In this document: one piece after another, positions 25,201 through 33,705 of the stretch
How positions within the stretch are numbered: the stretch's first letter is position 1
How the letters are laid out: each line of letters starts with the position of its first letter
NCBI GenBank assembly: GCA_964629965.1
Contig: CAZVRZ010000008.1
Location: 1 to 64,000, forward strand
Direction of reading: 5' to 3'
Length of the DNA: 64,000 nucleotides
Source of the DNA: CAZVRZ01 sp964629965
Lineage (GTDB): Bacteria > Chloroflexota > Anaerolineae > Anaerolineales > UBA4823
Translations under genes and position numbers: made by a program
Notes under the pieces: generated by a model
Told to the model about the DNA's origin: nothing
The model's database searches: none
The model's input: only the letters and a program-made list of their open reading frames with translations

Positions 25201-25730
25201 ATGTTTATAAAATCTACAGCAGCGGCGAAGTGCTGGTGAATGTTCATGTGCTGCCAGGAGAAGGATTGCCCTTCCTGCCTCGCTTTGGACTCCAAATACG
25301 CCTGCCAGGTGGGTATGAACAAATGACCTGGTATGGGAAAGGCCCGCACGAAACCCACGTGGACCGCAAAGAGGGCGCCCAAGTGGACATATACCAGGGT
25401 ACCGTGGATGAACAGTTTGTGCCCTACGTTGTTCCACAAGAAAACGGCAACAAGACCGATGTGCGCTGGGTCACCTTGACCAATGCAGCCGGCATTGGCC
25501 TGCATGCCAGCGCCGACCGGCTGCTGGAGGTGAGCGCTCACCACTATACCCCCGAGGATTTGGAGGCCGCCCGCCACCCCCACGAACTGATCCGCCGCCA
25601 GGAAGTGATCCTGCAATTGGATTATGGGCAGTCGGGCCTGGGCAGCGCCTCCTGCGGCCCCGGGCGCCTGGAAAAATACTGCCTCAAAGCAGAAGAGATG
25701 CAGTATCGAATATGCCTACGTCCCCTGTAG
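22221..25730 (+). CDS. GH2 beta-galactosidase (LacZ type) with an extra domain
   Basis: An 1169-residue GH2 enzyme without signal peptide. It has the LacZ layout: sugar-binding jelly roll (FIPVPSNWQMLGYG, FDGVDSAFYLWVNG), Ig-like domain, TIM barrel and beta-sandwich. The acid/base is E487 in WSLGNESG and the nucleophile E551 in LCEYAHAMGN; RGVNRHEHDP is also conserved. Residues about 880-989 form an insertion in the C-terminal sandwich (QNELAQIEKDLNLYLNENLL onward) absent from the second GH2 protein here. Two family A repeats are in frame (22437-22452, 23223-23238), encoding EQELYPTQ and KELYPTQ. The stop TAG belongs to a family B repeat. An alternative ATG is at 22233. Confidence 0.92.
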   Translation: MDNNMTSQPHDWENQHIVGRNKQPAHATLLPYADLPTALAGKREASPYFQLLNGDWQFHFAPNPSGLDSTEQELYPTQVLEHFYLPDYDCGWDFIPVPSNWQMLGYGMPRYLADNYAFDKSDPPRVQENTNEIGSYRTTFNIPASWQGRQVFIVFDGVDSAFYLWVNGVQVGYSQDSRLPAEFDLTPYIHPGENLLAVRVYRWSDGSFLEDQDMWFLSGIYRDVYLYASGSGPDAPAVHIRDVWARPELDAQYRDATLKVRVHVKNYSAAAVDGCRLEACLYDMSSQPVGWEATAQVQVEAGGETVLELSGKVTNPRKWSDEHPNLYHLLIQLKELYPTQAPNATGGENLLEVVRCQVGFRSVEIKDGKVLVNGAPIYFRGVNRHEHDPLRGHAVTVESMIEDILLMKKYNINAVRTSHYPDDPRWYDLCDEYGLYLIDEANVESHGVWDKLAVNPEWKQAFVERASRMVERDKNHPSIIIWSLGNESGRGSNHHAMADWIHQHDPTRPVFYDAGGNAPYLDILSAMYLKLDALAQAGQEPGETRPFILCEYAHAMGNSPGNLKEYWDVIEAHPRLRGGFIWDWVDQGIQQKTVDNSQGSSALTWYAYGGDFGDVPSSYSFCCNGIVFPDRSPHPAIWEVKKVYQPVKVEAVDLLAGKVTISNRYFFSDLGHLNLSWKLTAVASSREQSAHVLQSGHLPRQYIPPGGHRTVTIPFEKPELKPGVEYWLVLSFTLAEKTPWAEAGHEVAWEQFQISQDQVSYIADPAVRYDLLPALKWEETADRVNAHSTDSFSLVFDKQAGTLASLCYQGHELIQRGPKINFWRAPTENDLNNWGDERAAIRWREVGYDQLEEHLTQPVQVEQLKPQGLQIKVNSVVELRPGAVLPEPELTQNELAQIEKDLNLYLNENLLKALCLEISAPYEVLPGDTVESKISGLVRLAAQSNRIHELVVNIYGLYLNKQLPLPEKLVRMAAAKKWDYKAAPKTPARFDCEYVYKIYSSGEVLVNVHVLPGEGLPFLPRFGLQIRLPGGYEQMTWYGKGPHETHVDRKEGAQVDIYQGTVDEQFVPYVVPQENGNKTDVRWVTLTNAAGIGLHASADRLLEVSAHHYTPEDLEAARHPHELIRRQEVILQLDYGQSGLGSASCGPGRLEKYCLKAEEMQYRICLRPL
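22437..22452. repeat. family A palindrome inside the first GH2 gene
   Basis: GAGTTGTACCCAACTC in frame, encoding ELYPT in a surface segment of the N-terminal jelly roll. Confidence 0.85.
23223..23238. repeat. family A palindrome inside the first GH2 gene
   Basis: GAGTTGTACCCAACTC in frame, encoding ELYPT (LKELYPTQAPNATG), at the end of the Ig-like domain. Confidence 0.85.
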
Positions 25731-27394
25731 AGCCGCAAAATCTTGCGGCTCCTGTGAAACCACGAGGGGTTGTAGCGAACTCAGCAAGAGTTGTACCCAA
25801 CTCAGCAAGAGTTGTACCCAACTCAGTTGCCCTGGTCATTGCCATCCTTGCGCTGGCTGCCTATGTCCGCACGCTCGCTCCGGACATCCTCTACGGCGAT
25901 AGCGCCGAATTTCAATGCCTGGCCTACACGCTGGGCATCACCCATTCCACCGGCTACCCCACCTACCTGCTCCTAGGGCGATTGGTGGGGTACCTGCCGG
26001 TCAACAACCTTGCCTGGCGCATCAGCCTGCTGTCGGCCATCTGTGCAGCGGTTAGCGTGGGCGGGGTTTACTTGCTGGCACTCCATTTCACCCGCAGCCG
26101 GCTCGGGGCCGCCTTGGGCAGTCTTTCATTGGGAGTTTCATACACCTTTTGGTCGCAAGCCGTCATCGCCGAGGTGTACACGCCTGCCATGGCGTTCCTG
26201 ACAGTGATCCTGCTGCTGCTGTTCCACTGGCATGCAGATCATAAGAAACACAACGCTTCTCTGCTGGCAGCCGCTCTGCTGGCCGGGTTCGGCTTTGGCG
26301 TCCACGCCTCGGTCTGGCTGATCGCCCTGCCCGCTGCCGCCTTCGTGCTCTGGCAATTGCGCCGCCAGAACGCCTCCCGCTCCGAATGGATCCGCTCCTT
26401 ATCCGCCGGCGGCGCGGGCGCCTTCACCGGCCTGGCAATCTTCCTGGCAGCCTTCTTCATCTTTGACCAGATCAACTCACCGGCCAGTTTTATCAACACC
26501 ACCCTGCAGCCTTCGCGGGTCTTTTGGGATTTGCCCGCCGAAGATTTTTCATCACCGCTCGAACGCCTGAAAATGACGGTGTTCAGCGCGCAATGGGGAG
26601 GCGCTCTGTTCCCTGGCGGGAAGTTTTCGTTCTTTAATGAAGCAGTTCACTTCTTCGAACGGCTGGCAAAGCTCGAATTCAGCCCCCCGCTGATCCTGTT
26701 TGCCCTGGCTGGGTTGGTGATTATGCTGCTCACCCGCCGTCCAGAAGGTATTTTCTATTGTGCTTACTTCCTCTTCGCGTTCTTGTTCATTATGAACTAC
26801 CAGGTATCCGACAAGTATGTCTTTTACCTTTCGTTATACATTCCCCTGGCAGTCGCCGCCGGCGTCGGGATAGGCGCTGCTTTGGATTGGATCCACCGCC
26901 TCTTGCAGAGCATGCCAGGCCGGGCAGCCCGGCTGATCTATGTGCTGCCGGTGCTATTTTTCGTCACGCTGGTCTTGCAGCCCAGCGCCTCGGCGCGCTG
27001 GCAGGCGCTGCGCAGCGGGGTCGCCGGTTTTGTCGAGGAAGATTATGTCTTTCCGGTCCAGAACCTGGCCGAACCCCGCTACGTGGCCCAGATGTACCTG
27101 ACGGGCGTACCGGATAACGCCGTGTTCGTCATGGATTGGCGCGCCCTGTATTCCACCGCCTACCTTGCTCACGTGGAGCGAGGCCTGACCAACATGCTCT
27201 TCTTCGAGGCCATGCCGGCCGGCAACAATGGCAAAGTGGCCTCCACCCTCGTCGATCAACTGAGCAGTTACCTGCAAGAGGGCCGTCCGGTGTATGTTGA
27301 GCGCAAATACCCCGGCCTGGAAAGCAGTTTTCGTTACCAGCCTGCGCTCGGGAACCTGTACAAAATAGTCGAGTTGCACCCAACTCCGCCGTAA
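25712..27394 (+). CDS. DUF2723 polytopic membrane protein with repeat-encoded N-terminus
   Basis: A 560-residue DUF2723 (TMEM260-like) protein, a glycosyltransferase-C-like membrane family. The family signature follows the first helix: ILYGDSAEFQCLAYTLGITHSTGYPTYLLLGRL. About ten hydrophobic segments are visible to residue 420, then a soluble C-terminal part. The first ~44 residues (SPVEPQNLAAPVKPRGVVANSARVVPNS...) come almost wholly from one family B and three family A repeats. The last residues ELHPTPP come from another A copy. The ATG overlaps the upstream GH2 stop by 19 bp. No downstream ATG/GTG lies between the repeats and the first helix in a better context, so translation through the repeats seems required. 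Confidence 0.85.
   Translation: MPTSPVEPQNLAAPVKPRGVVANSARVVPNSARVVPNSVALVIAILALAAYVRTLAPDILYGDSAEFQCLAYTLGITHSTGYPTYLLLGRLVGYLPVNNLAWRISLLSAICAAVSVGGVYLLALHFTRSRLGAALGSLSLGVSYTFWSQAVIAEVYTPAMAFLTVILLLLFHWHADHKKHNASLLAAALLAGFGFGVHASVWLIALPAAAFVLWQLRRQNASRSEWIRSLSAGGAGAFTGLAIFLAAFFIFDQINSPASFINTTLQPSRVFWDLPAEDFSSPLERLKMTVFSAQWGGALFPGGKFSFFNEAVHFFERLAKLEFSPPLILFALAGLVIMLLTRRPEGIFYCAYFLFAFLFIMNYQVSDKYVFYLSLYIPLAVAAGVGIGAALDWIHRLLQSMPGRAARLIYVLPVLFFVTLVLQPSASARWQALRSGVAGFVEEDYVFPVQNLAEPRYVAQMYLTGVPDNAVFVMDWRALYSTAYLAHVERGLTNMLFFEAMPAGNNGKVASTLVDQLSSYLQEGRPVYVERKYPGLESSFRYQPALGNLYKIVELHPTPP
25727..25824. repeat. family B plus three family A repeats at a gene junction
   Basis: B copy 25727-25751 (its TAG stops the GH2 gene), a degenerate A copy near 25770, and exact A copies at 25788-25803 and 25809-25824, 21 bp apart. 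All are in frame with the DUF2723 gene. Confidence 0.88.
27371..27386. repeat. family A palindrome at the 3' end of the DUF2723 gene
   Basis: GAGTTGCACCCAACTC, encoding the terminal residues ELHPT. A half family B remnant (CATCTTGTGGC) follows the stop codon. Confidence 0.75.
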
Positions 27395-27433
27395 CATCTT
27401 GTGGCACCTCCCACAGAAAGAGAGATTTGCACC

Positions 27434-30400
27434 ATGTCACCTGAGATCATAAGAGATTGGGAAACCCCCCTGGTCACCGGACGGAACAAACGGCCCGGGC
27501 ACGCGCCCCTTGGCGCTTATTCGAATGCAGAGCAGGCCCTGGCCGGCGTTCGAACAACGCTGCGCCATCCTACCGCACCGGGTTCTAAACTACAAGAGTC
27601 TCCCAACGTGCGCTGCCTGAACGGCTCGTGGAAATTTCACCTCGTGCCGCGTCCTGAAGAAGTTCCAGCCGATTTTCAAGCCGAAAACTTTGACGATTCC
27701 GCCTGGGTGGACATTCCCGTGCCGGGTAACTGGCAGTTGCAAGACCTGGACTCCGCCTTTCCTGTGCGCGATATACCGATCTACACCAACGTAAACTACC
27801 CCTTTCCTCCCGACCCACACATGGCAGACGGCAGAGCCTACCTGCCCGCCGAAAACCCCACCGGCTGCTATCGCCGCACCTTCGAACTCGATCCAACCTG
27901 GCTGGGCAGCCAGATCTACCTGGTATTTGAATCGGTAGATTCTGCCTTCTACCTGTGGGTAAACGGCCTCGAAGTGGGTTACAGCCAGGACAGCCGCTTA
28001 CCTGCCGAGTTTGAGATTTCGCCTTACCTGCGCGCCGGGCAGAACACGCTTGCGGTGCAGGTTATGCGCTATTGCGACGGAACCTACCTGGAAGACCAGG
28101 ACATGTGGCTGTTGAGCGGCATTCAGCGCGACGTGCATCTATACAAAAAGCCCCCCGTCAGCCTGCAAGATTACGTCGTCCGCACTCCTTTGGAAGTAAA
28201 CGGCCCGGATGCAGTTCTTCAGATCGAAGTTCAGTGCTCTGTCATGCAGTCCGTGGGATATACGGTTGAAGCCATGCTCTACGATGCGCAGGGAACACCC
28301 GTTTTCGCCAAACCGCTCAGCGCCGCCTTCAACGATCGCAAGCTCTATAATATGGGGCTCAAGACAGGCTGGGCTTTTCTCTCCGCCCCGGTTGCCCACC
28401 CCCACAAGTGGAGCGCCGAGACGCCTTATCTTTATTACCTTGTGTTCACAATGAAAGATCCCCAGGGCACAGCCATCGACTTTGAAAGCTGCCGGGTGGG
28501 TTTCCGCCAGGTAGAGATCGAGAACGGCATCATCCTGCTCAACGGCAAGCGCCTGGTGCTGCGCGGCGTCGATCGCCACGAGCATCACCCCGAGCGCGGG
28601 CGGGCGCTCACCGAAGAAGATATGCGCGCCGAGATCGTGCTGATGAAGCAGCTCAATTTCAACGCCGTGCGCACCAGTCATTACCCCAACCATCCCTTCT
28701 GGTACGATTTGTGCGACGAATACGGCATCTACCTGATCGACGAAGCCAATATCGAGACCCACGGTGTGTGGGACGAGCTGAGCAACGACCCGCTCTGGCT
28801 GCATGCATACATGGAGCGCGCCACCCGCATGGTGCTGCGCGACAAGAATCACCCCAGCATTTTGTTCTGGTCGCTGGGCAACGAGTCGGGCGTTGGCCCG
28901 CACCATCACGCCATGGCAGCCTGGATCCGGGCTTGCGATCCCACCCGCCTGCTGCACTATGAAAGCAGCTTCCCTGGGCCTGAGGTGAGCGATGTGGTCT
29001 CGGTGATGTACCCCAACCTGGATATGATGAAACAGTTGCTGGCCGATGCCACGGAGAAACGGCCGATCATCATGTGCGAATACGCCTACGCCAAAGGCAA
29101 CAGCAGCGGAAATTTCTTCAAGTTTTGGGATATGGTAGATGCCTTTCCGCGCTTCCAGGGGGGCTGCATTTGGGATTGGAACGATAAAGCCCTGCTGGCA
29201 ACGAACGAACATGGCCGGTATTGGGCCTACGGCGGTGATTTTGAAAGCAAAGAACATTGGGGCGGCAATTTCAATTACCAACAACCCCACGAAGATCCCC
29301 AGATGTGCTGCAACGGCATCGTCGGGCCAGACCTGGCGCCGCACCCAGGCGCATTCGAGGTAAAAAAAGTACAGGCGCCGGTGGGCATTGGTGTCTCCCC
29401 GCTCTTCCGTTTTGGCCCGCAGCCCCTGGTCAACGATCCCCTGACTGGCCACCTCATCATCTGGAACAAATACCACACCCTCAGCCTCAGCCACCTGGAA
29501 ATCTGCTGGGAGCTCAGCCAGGATGGGCAAGTCGTTCAATCGGGTGTGCTGCCTCCGTTGGATATTGCCGCCGGAGAAAGGGGCCAGTTGTTGGTACCCT
29601 TCCGAACGCCAGAGACCATCCTGCCAGGCGCCGAATACTATCTCCAGGTGCAGTTCGTCCTGGCAGCAGATACACCCTGGGCAGCCAGGGGGCACCAGGT
29701 GGCCTGGGAACAGTTCCGCCTGCCCCTTTCCACACCCGTAGAGCCGCAGAATTTTGCGAGCCCGGCTTCCAACGCCCCTGCTCCGGCGCCGGTTACCGTG
29801 GAGGAAGATGCCCAGCAGATGACCGTTTCCGGCTCCGGCTTCCAGGTGATCTTCGACAAAGGGACAGGCTTGATCGCTTCTTACATCGCCAATGGAAAAA
29901 AATTGCTGGTAGCCGGCCCACGCGAGAACTACTACCGGGCGCCCACCGATATCGACCTGCTGATGGGCAACCAGCCTGCGCCGATCCACCTGTGGCGTGC
30001 AGCCGGGTTGGATAGGCTGGAACGAACGCTGCAGCAGTGGTGTGTACTGCCGCAGTGGGTTGTACCGCAAGCGCCATCGTGCCCTGCGGATCAGGCCGCC
30101 GGCGCGCTCCAAATCACCACCATCTCACGACTATGCGCAGCCCAGTTGTACTCAACTGAGGCGCCCTATGGCATCACCAGCCAGGTGATTTACCGCGTGT
30201 ACGGCAGCGGCGAGATTGCCGTTGACAACCAGGTTGCGGTCGATGAGAACATGCCGTTCCTGCCGCGCATCGGCATGGAACTGATCGTCCCGGCAGGATT
30301 TGAAAACCTGTCCTGGTATGGGCGCGGGCCGCATGAAAACTATGTCGATCGCAAGCATGGCGCTGCCGTCGGCCTGTACCACAGCACGGTTGCCGAACAG

Positions 30401-30721
30401 TTCACGCCCTATGTCTACCCCAGCGAATGCGGCGGCAAGGAAGACGTGCGTTGGCTGTCGCTGACCGATGCCAGCGGGGCTGGATTGATGGTCGTGGGCC
30501 TGGATACGCTGCACTTCGACGCCCTGCACTACTCGATCCACGACCTGGCCGACGCCAGGCATCTCAACAAATTGCACCCCCGCCCTGAGACCATCCTGCA
30601 CCTGGATGCCCGTCACATGGGCGTGGGAGGCGATGACGGTTGGATGGCACAAGTGCACAAAGAATTCTTGATATTTCCCGGTATTTATCGCTATGGCTTT
30701 ACTCTTAAACCCGCTCAGTGA
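27434..30721 (+). CDS. GH2 beta-galactosidase (LacZ type), second copy
   Basis: A 1095-residue cytoplasmic GH2 enzyme related to the one at 22221. Family landmarks: IPVPGNWQLQDLD, FESVDSAFYLWVNGLEVGYS, RGVDRHEHHPERGRAL, acid/base E484 (WSLGNESGVG), nucleophile E549 (MCEYAYAKGNSSGN) and GRGPHENYVDRKHG. I chose ATG 27434 over an in-frame GTG at 27401, because the latter lies in a repeat remnant and AAAGAGAG precedes the ATG. Repeat-encoded segments are PVEPQNFASP (family B), QQWCVLPQWVVPQAP (two reversed 5-7-5 units) and QLYSTEAP (family A). It lacks the extra ~110-residue insertion of the other enzyme. Confidence 0.92.
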   Translation: MSPEIIRDWETPLVTGRNKRPGHAPLGAYSNAEQALAGVRTTLRHPTAPGSKLQESPNVRCLNGSWKFHLVPRPEEVPADFQAENFDDSAWVDIPVPGNWQLQDLDSAFPVRDIPIYTNVNYPFPPDPHMADGRAYLPAENPTGCYRRTFELDPTWLGSQIYLVFESVDSAFYLWVNGLEVGYSQDSRLPAEFEISPYLRAGQNTLAVQVMRYCDGTYLEDQDMWLLSGIQRDVHLYKKPPVSLQDYVVRTPLEVNGPDAVLQIEVQCSVMQSVGYTVEAMLYDAQGTPVFAKPLSAAFNDRKLYNMGLKTGWAFLSAPVAHPHKWSAETPYLYYLVFTMKDPQGTAIDFESCRVGFRQVEIENGIILLNGKRLVLRGVDRHEHHPERGRALTEEDMRAEIVLMKQLNFNAVRTSHYPNHPFWYDLCDEYGIYLIDEANIETHGVWDELSNDPLWLHAYMERATRMVLRDKNHPSILFWSLGNESGVGPHHHAMAAWIRACDPTRLLHYESSFPGPEVSDVVSVMYPNLDMMKQLLADATEKRPIIMCEYAYAKGNSSGNFFKFWDMVDAFPRFQGGCIWDWNDKALLATNEHGRYWAYGGDFESKEHWGGNFNYQQPHEDPQMCCNGIVGPDLAPHPGAFEVKKVQAPVGIGVSPLFRFGPQPLVNDPLTGHLIIWNKYHTLSLSHLEICWELSQDGQVVQSGVLPPLDIAAGERGQLLVPFRTPETILPGAEYYLQVQFVLAADTPWAARGHQVAWEQFRLPLSTPVEPQNFASPASNAPAPAPVTVEEDAQQMTVSGSGFQVIFDKGTGLIASYIANGKKLLVAGPRENYYRAPTDIDLLMGNQPAPIHLWRAAGLDRLERTLQQWCVLPQWVVPQAPSCPADQAAGALQITTISRLCAAQLYSTEAPYGITSQVIYRVYGSGEIAVDNQVAVDENMPFLPRIGMELIVPAGFENLSWYGRGPHENYVDRKHGAAVGLYHSTVAEQFTPYVYPSECGGKEDVRWLSLTDASGAGLMVVGLDTLHFDALHYSIHDLADARHLNKLHPRPETILHLDARHMGVGGDDGWMAQVHKEFLIFPGIYRYGFTLKPAQ
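29738..29761. repeat. family B repeat inside the second GH2 gene
   Basis: GTAGAGCCGCAGAAT followed by TTTGCGAGC, a slightly decayed B copy in frame, encoding VEPQNFAS in a linker before the last domain. Confidence 0.75.
30034..30068. repeat. reversed 5-7-5 palindromes inside the second GH2 gene
   Basis: GCAGTGGTGTGTACTGC (30034-30050) and GCAGTGGGTTGTACCGC (30052-30068), spaced 18 bp. They resemble the reverse complement of the unit at 12866 (GCGGTGGTCTGTACCGC). A family A-like CAGTTGTACTCAACTG lies further on at 30143-30158. Confidence 0.75.
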
Positions 30722-30733
30722 TTGATGCCGCTT

Positions 30734-30779
30734 GAGTTGAGTACAACTCGGTTGTACTCAACTCAGTTGTACTCAACTC
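30734..30779. repeat. intergenic family A cluster
   Basis: Three family A palindromes in a row in both orientations between the GH2 gene and the FtsX-type permease gene. A further half copy (CTACTCAACTCAG) lies at about 30811-30823. Confidence 0.85.
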
Positions 30780-30845
30780 AGTATTGGGGCAGGTCTGAGA
30801 CCTGATCGTACTACTCAACTCAGCCGTGATACAATTACGCACATT

Positions 30846-33704
30846 ATGCAGAAACAAAGAGCGCCTTCCTTATCGATCTTGAGACCTTTCTACCAACTGC
30901 CGGGCTTTATCTTGCTGACCATCCGCCGCCAGCAATACCATCTTGGCCTGGCCATCATGGCTTTGCTGGGCATCATCCTATCCGTCGGCCTGGTCACCAA
31001 CGCCTCCTTTTTCTCCCAGGCAGTGGACCGGGTTATCCTGATCCAGAACCTGACCAAATTCAGTCAAGTGACCGGACGCCCGCCGTTCTCGACCAATGTA
31101 TACGTTTTTCCATCAAATCGCTACCCTCTCACGCTGGAAAGCGCCGAAAATGTGTCGGTCCAGGTCAGCAACATCCTGGCTTCATCCGTGGGGCTGCCGC
31201 TGCGCCACCAGGGTCTTGAGGTCTCCAGCGGCATGATGCTCTTGCAGCCCATGCCCGATTCGGAACTGTACAACCAGGATAGGGATATCCTGGGCAGTGT
31301 TGATGTGGTGTATATCGCCGGTGTCGTCGGCAAGCTGGAAATTGACGCCGGCGCTCCTTTCGAGGAGGACAATACCTCAGACGCAGTGTTGGATGTTTGG
31401 ATGCACGACCAAACGGCGCAGGAGATGGGCATCCAATTGGATGACCGGTTTATGATCCGTCCCAACACCACCTTCGAACCAGTCGACGTCCGGATTGCTG
31501 GGATCTGGCACGCCAAAGACCCGGACGAAACTTTTTGGTTCGGTGACCCCGACGCACAGCTCAAAACCGCCTTCCTTGTGCGCCGGCAGGATTACATCAA
31601 GTTCATCCAGCCTATGCTTTCCTCCGGATCACGCGAGGCAAGTTGGTACATCATCCTGGATGAAAACAAAATGATCCCCAGCAAAAGCGAAGCTTACCTG
31701 GCGGGGTTTGCCCAGGCGCAAGAGAATATCTCCCAATTCTTACCCAATGTGCGCCTCAACATGCCCCCCCTGGATCCCCTGCAAGATTTCGTCGACCGCA
31801 GTGCCTTGCTCACCATTACCCTGCTCGGTTATAACCTGCCAGCTTACGCCATCCTGCTGTATTTCCTACTGCTCATTTCTATGATCATTACGCAGTGGCA
31901 GCGCAAAGATACTTCCATATTAACCAGTCGCGGTATGAGCATTTCCGGTATCATGAACCTGACGCTGCTCGAGGAGCTGCTGCTGTTCATCGTAGGCATC
32001 CCCCTGGGTATCGGCTTTGGCATGCTCATCGCCCGCCTGATGGGTTACACCGCCAGTTTCCTGACCTTTACCCCCCGCTCTCCGCTGCCCGTGTCTACCC
32101 AGGGTTTTAGCTGGCCGCTAACCCTGATGGCTTTAAGCATCTCTCTCTTTTCACGGTTGTGGCCCATTGCCCGGGCCAACCGCCAGAGCATCGTCACCGA
32201 GGAACACGAATGGGCCCGCCCCTCCCAGGGACCATTCTGGTATCGCTTCTACCTGGATCTGCTGTTGATCCTGCCCACCTACTACGCCTATTTCCAGATG
32301 AAACAGCGCGGCTCGCTGGTCGGCCTGATCACTACCCAACCCGAAGATCTCTACCAGGATCCGCTGCTCATCGTCATCCCCGCCCTATTCATCATCACTG
32401 CCGCCCTGGTGACCATGCGCCTGTTCGCCATTGCCATGCGCCTGCTAGATATCATCGCCAACCGCACCCCCTGGCTCACCATTCACCTGGCCTTGCGCCA
32501 GTTGGGACGGCAAAGCCACGAATATATCAGTCCGCTGCTGTTGGTGATCATTGCCCTATCGCTGGGCATCTACACCCATTCCATGGCTGCCAGCCTGGAT
32601 CAATGGCTGGTGGATCGCATGTATTATCGCGCCGGCGCAGACATTAATTTTACGCCCCTGCCGCCGATCGAAGTGTCCACCATCGGAGGAACCGATAGTA
32701 GTGATGGCAACTGGGTGGCACCGCCGCAAGAATTCACCAAAATAAATGGGGTCTTGGACGCCACCCGGGTCGGCAGTTATTACGCCCGCACTGAACTGGC
32801 CAGCGGAAGCCAAGCCCACGGAGAGTTCCTGGCCATCGACCGCCTCAATTTCCCGGCCGTGGCATGGTGGCGTTCTGACCTGGCAAGCGAGTCCCTTGGC
32901 GCGCTCATGAACCGGCTTGCCACCACATCGGACGGCATCCTGGTTTCGCAGCAGTTCTTTGCCGACAATGCCCTGCAGATCGGCGACCTGGTCGGCTTCG
33001 ATGTGGAAGCCAACGATGTATACAAAACAACCTCCCTGTTCACCGTAGTCGGCGTATTTGATTATTTCCCCACCGTCTACTTTGACAGGGATTTTACCGT
33101 GATCGGCAACTTGGATCACCTCACTGCGGCCTTTGGTTTTATTCCAACACACGATATCTGGCTGAAGATTGCGCCGGATGCCAGCGAAGCAGCCATCCGC
33201 AAAGCGCTGCCGGGTGCGGTGGAGATGGTTGCCGGCGCCGGCATGGATGCCCGCATCATGATCGATACCGAGAGAGCCAAGATGGAACGCGTGGGCATCT
33301 TCGGCACGCTTACGATCGGCTTCCTGGCCTCGGCTGCCATGGCGATCTTGGGTTTGCTGCTTTACAGTTATGCCTCGCTGCGAGAACGCGTCTACCGCTT
33401 TTCGGTGCTGCACGCCGTGGGCCTGCTGCATCGCCAGATCGTGACCCAGGTGGTGATGGAATACACCTTCCTGGCGGCTTTCGGCGCCTTGGCTGGTGCT
33501 TTTATTGGCATGTACGCGGCCCGTTTGTTCGTGCCTTTTTTCCGTTTCACCGGCGAAAAAGGCGTGCCTTTACCGCCGCTCATCCCGCTTACCTCCGACC
33601 AATCGATGATTAACCTGGCAATCATTTTTACGATCATTATTGTGTTGGCTGAAGTACTCACCATGACCTCGGCGCTCCGCCGAAAATTGATAAGGATCAG
33701 ATAA
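30846..33704 (+). CDS. FtsX-type ABC transporter permease
   Basis: A 952-residue membrane protein with a MacB/FtsX-like layout. It has an N-terminal helix (about 37-57), a large extracytoplasmic region, a helix group (about 325-450: AYAILLYFLLLISMIITQW, LLLFIVGIPLGIGFGMLIA), a second extracytoplasmic region, and a last FtsX helix group (about 820-940). It should pair with the two LolD/MacB-like ATPases at 35768 and 36829. The GH42 gene lies between them. Such systems move lipids, peptides or drugs or act mechanically at the envelope; the substrate here is unknown. Confidence 0.85.
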   Translation: MQKQRAPSLSILRPFYQLPGFILLTIRRQQYHLGLAIMALLGIILSVGLVTNASFFSQAVDRVILIQNLTKFSQVTGRPPFSTNVYVFPSNRYPLTLESAENVSVQVSNILASSVGLPLRHQGLEVSSGMMLLQPMPDSELYNQDRDILGSVDVVYIAGVVGKLEIDAGAPFEEDNTSDAVLDVWMHDQTAQEMGIQLDDRFMIRPNTTFEPVDVRIAGIWHAKDPDETFWFGDPDAQLKTAFLVRRQDYIKFIQPMLSSGSREASWYIILDENKMIPSKSEAYLAGFAQAQENISQFLPNVRLNMPPLDPLQDFVDRSALLTITLLGYNLPAYAILLYFLLLISMIITQWQRKDTSILTSRGMSISGIMNLTLLEELLLFIVGIPLGIGFGMLIARLMGYTASFLTFTPRSPLPVSTQGFSWPLTLMALSISLFSRLWPIARANRQSIVTEEHEWARPSQGPFWYRFYLDLLLILPTYYAYFQMKQRGSLVGLITTQPEDLYQDPLLIVIPALFIITAALVTMRLFAIAMRLLDIIANRTPWLTIHLALRQLGRQSHEYISPLLLVIIALSLGIYTHSMAASLDQWLVDRMYYRAGADINFTPLPPIEVSTIGGTDSSDGNWVAPPQEFTKINGVLDATRVGSYYARTELASGSQAHGEFLAIDRLNFPAVAWWRSDLASESLGALMNRLATTSDGILVSQQFFADNALQIGDLVGFDVEANDVYKTTSLFTVVGVFDYFPTVYFDRDFTVIGNLDHLTAAFGFIPTHDIWLKIAPDASEAAIRKALPGAVEMVAGAGMDARIMIDTERAKMERVGIFGTLTIGFLASAAMAILGLLLYSYASLRERVYRFSVLHAVGLLHRQIVTQVVMEYTFLAAFGALAGAFIGMYAARLFVPFFRFTGEKGVPLPPLIPLTSDQSMINLAIIFTIIIVLAEVLTMTSALRRKLIRIR

Positions 33705-33705
33705 T

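Noticed and set aside
28139..30112. Long antisense open frame (657 codons) across the second GH2 gene
   Set aside because: It mirrors codon bias of a strongly supported GH2 gene; no protein motif, no ribosome site. The long antisense frames at 7185-8126 and 12754-13809 were rejected for the same reason.
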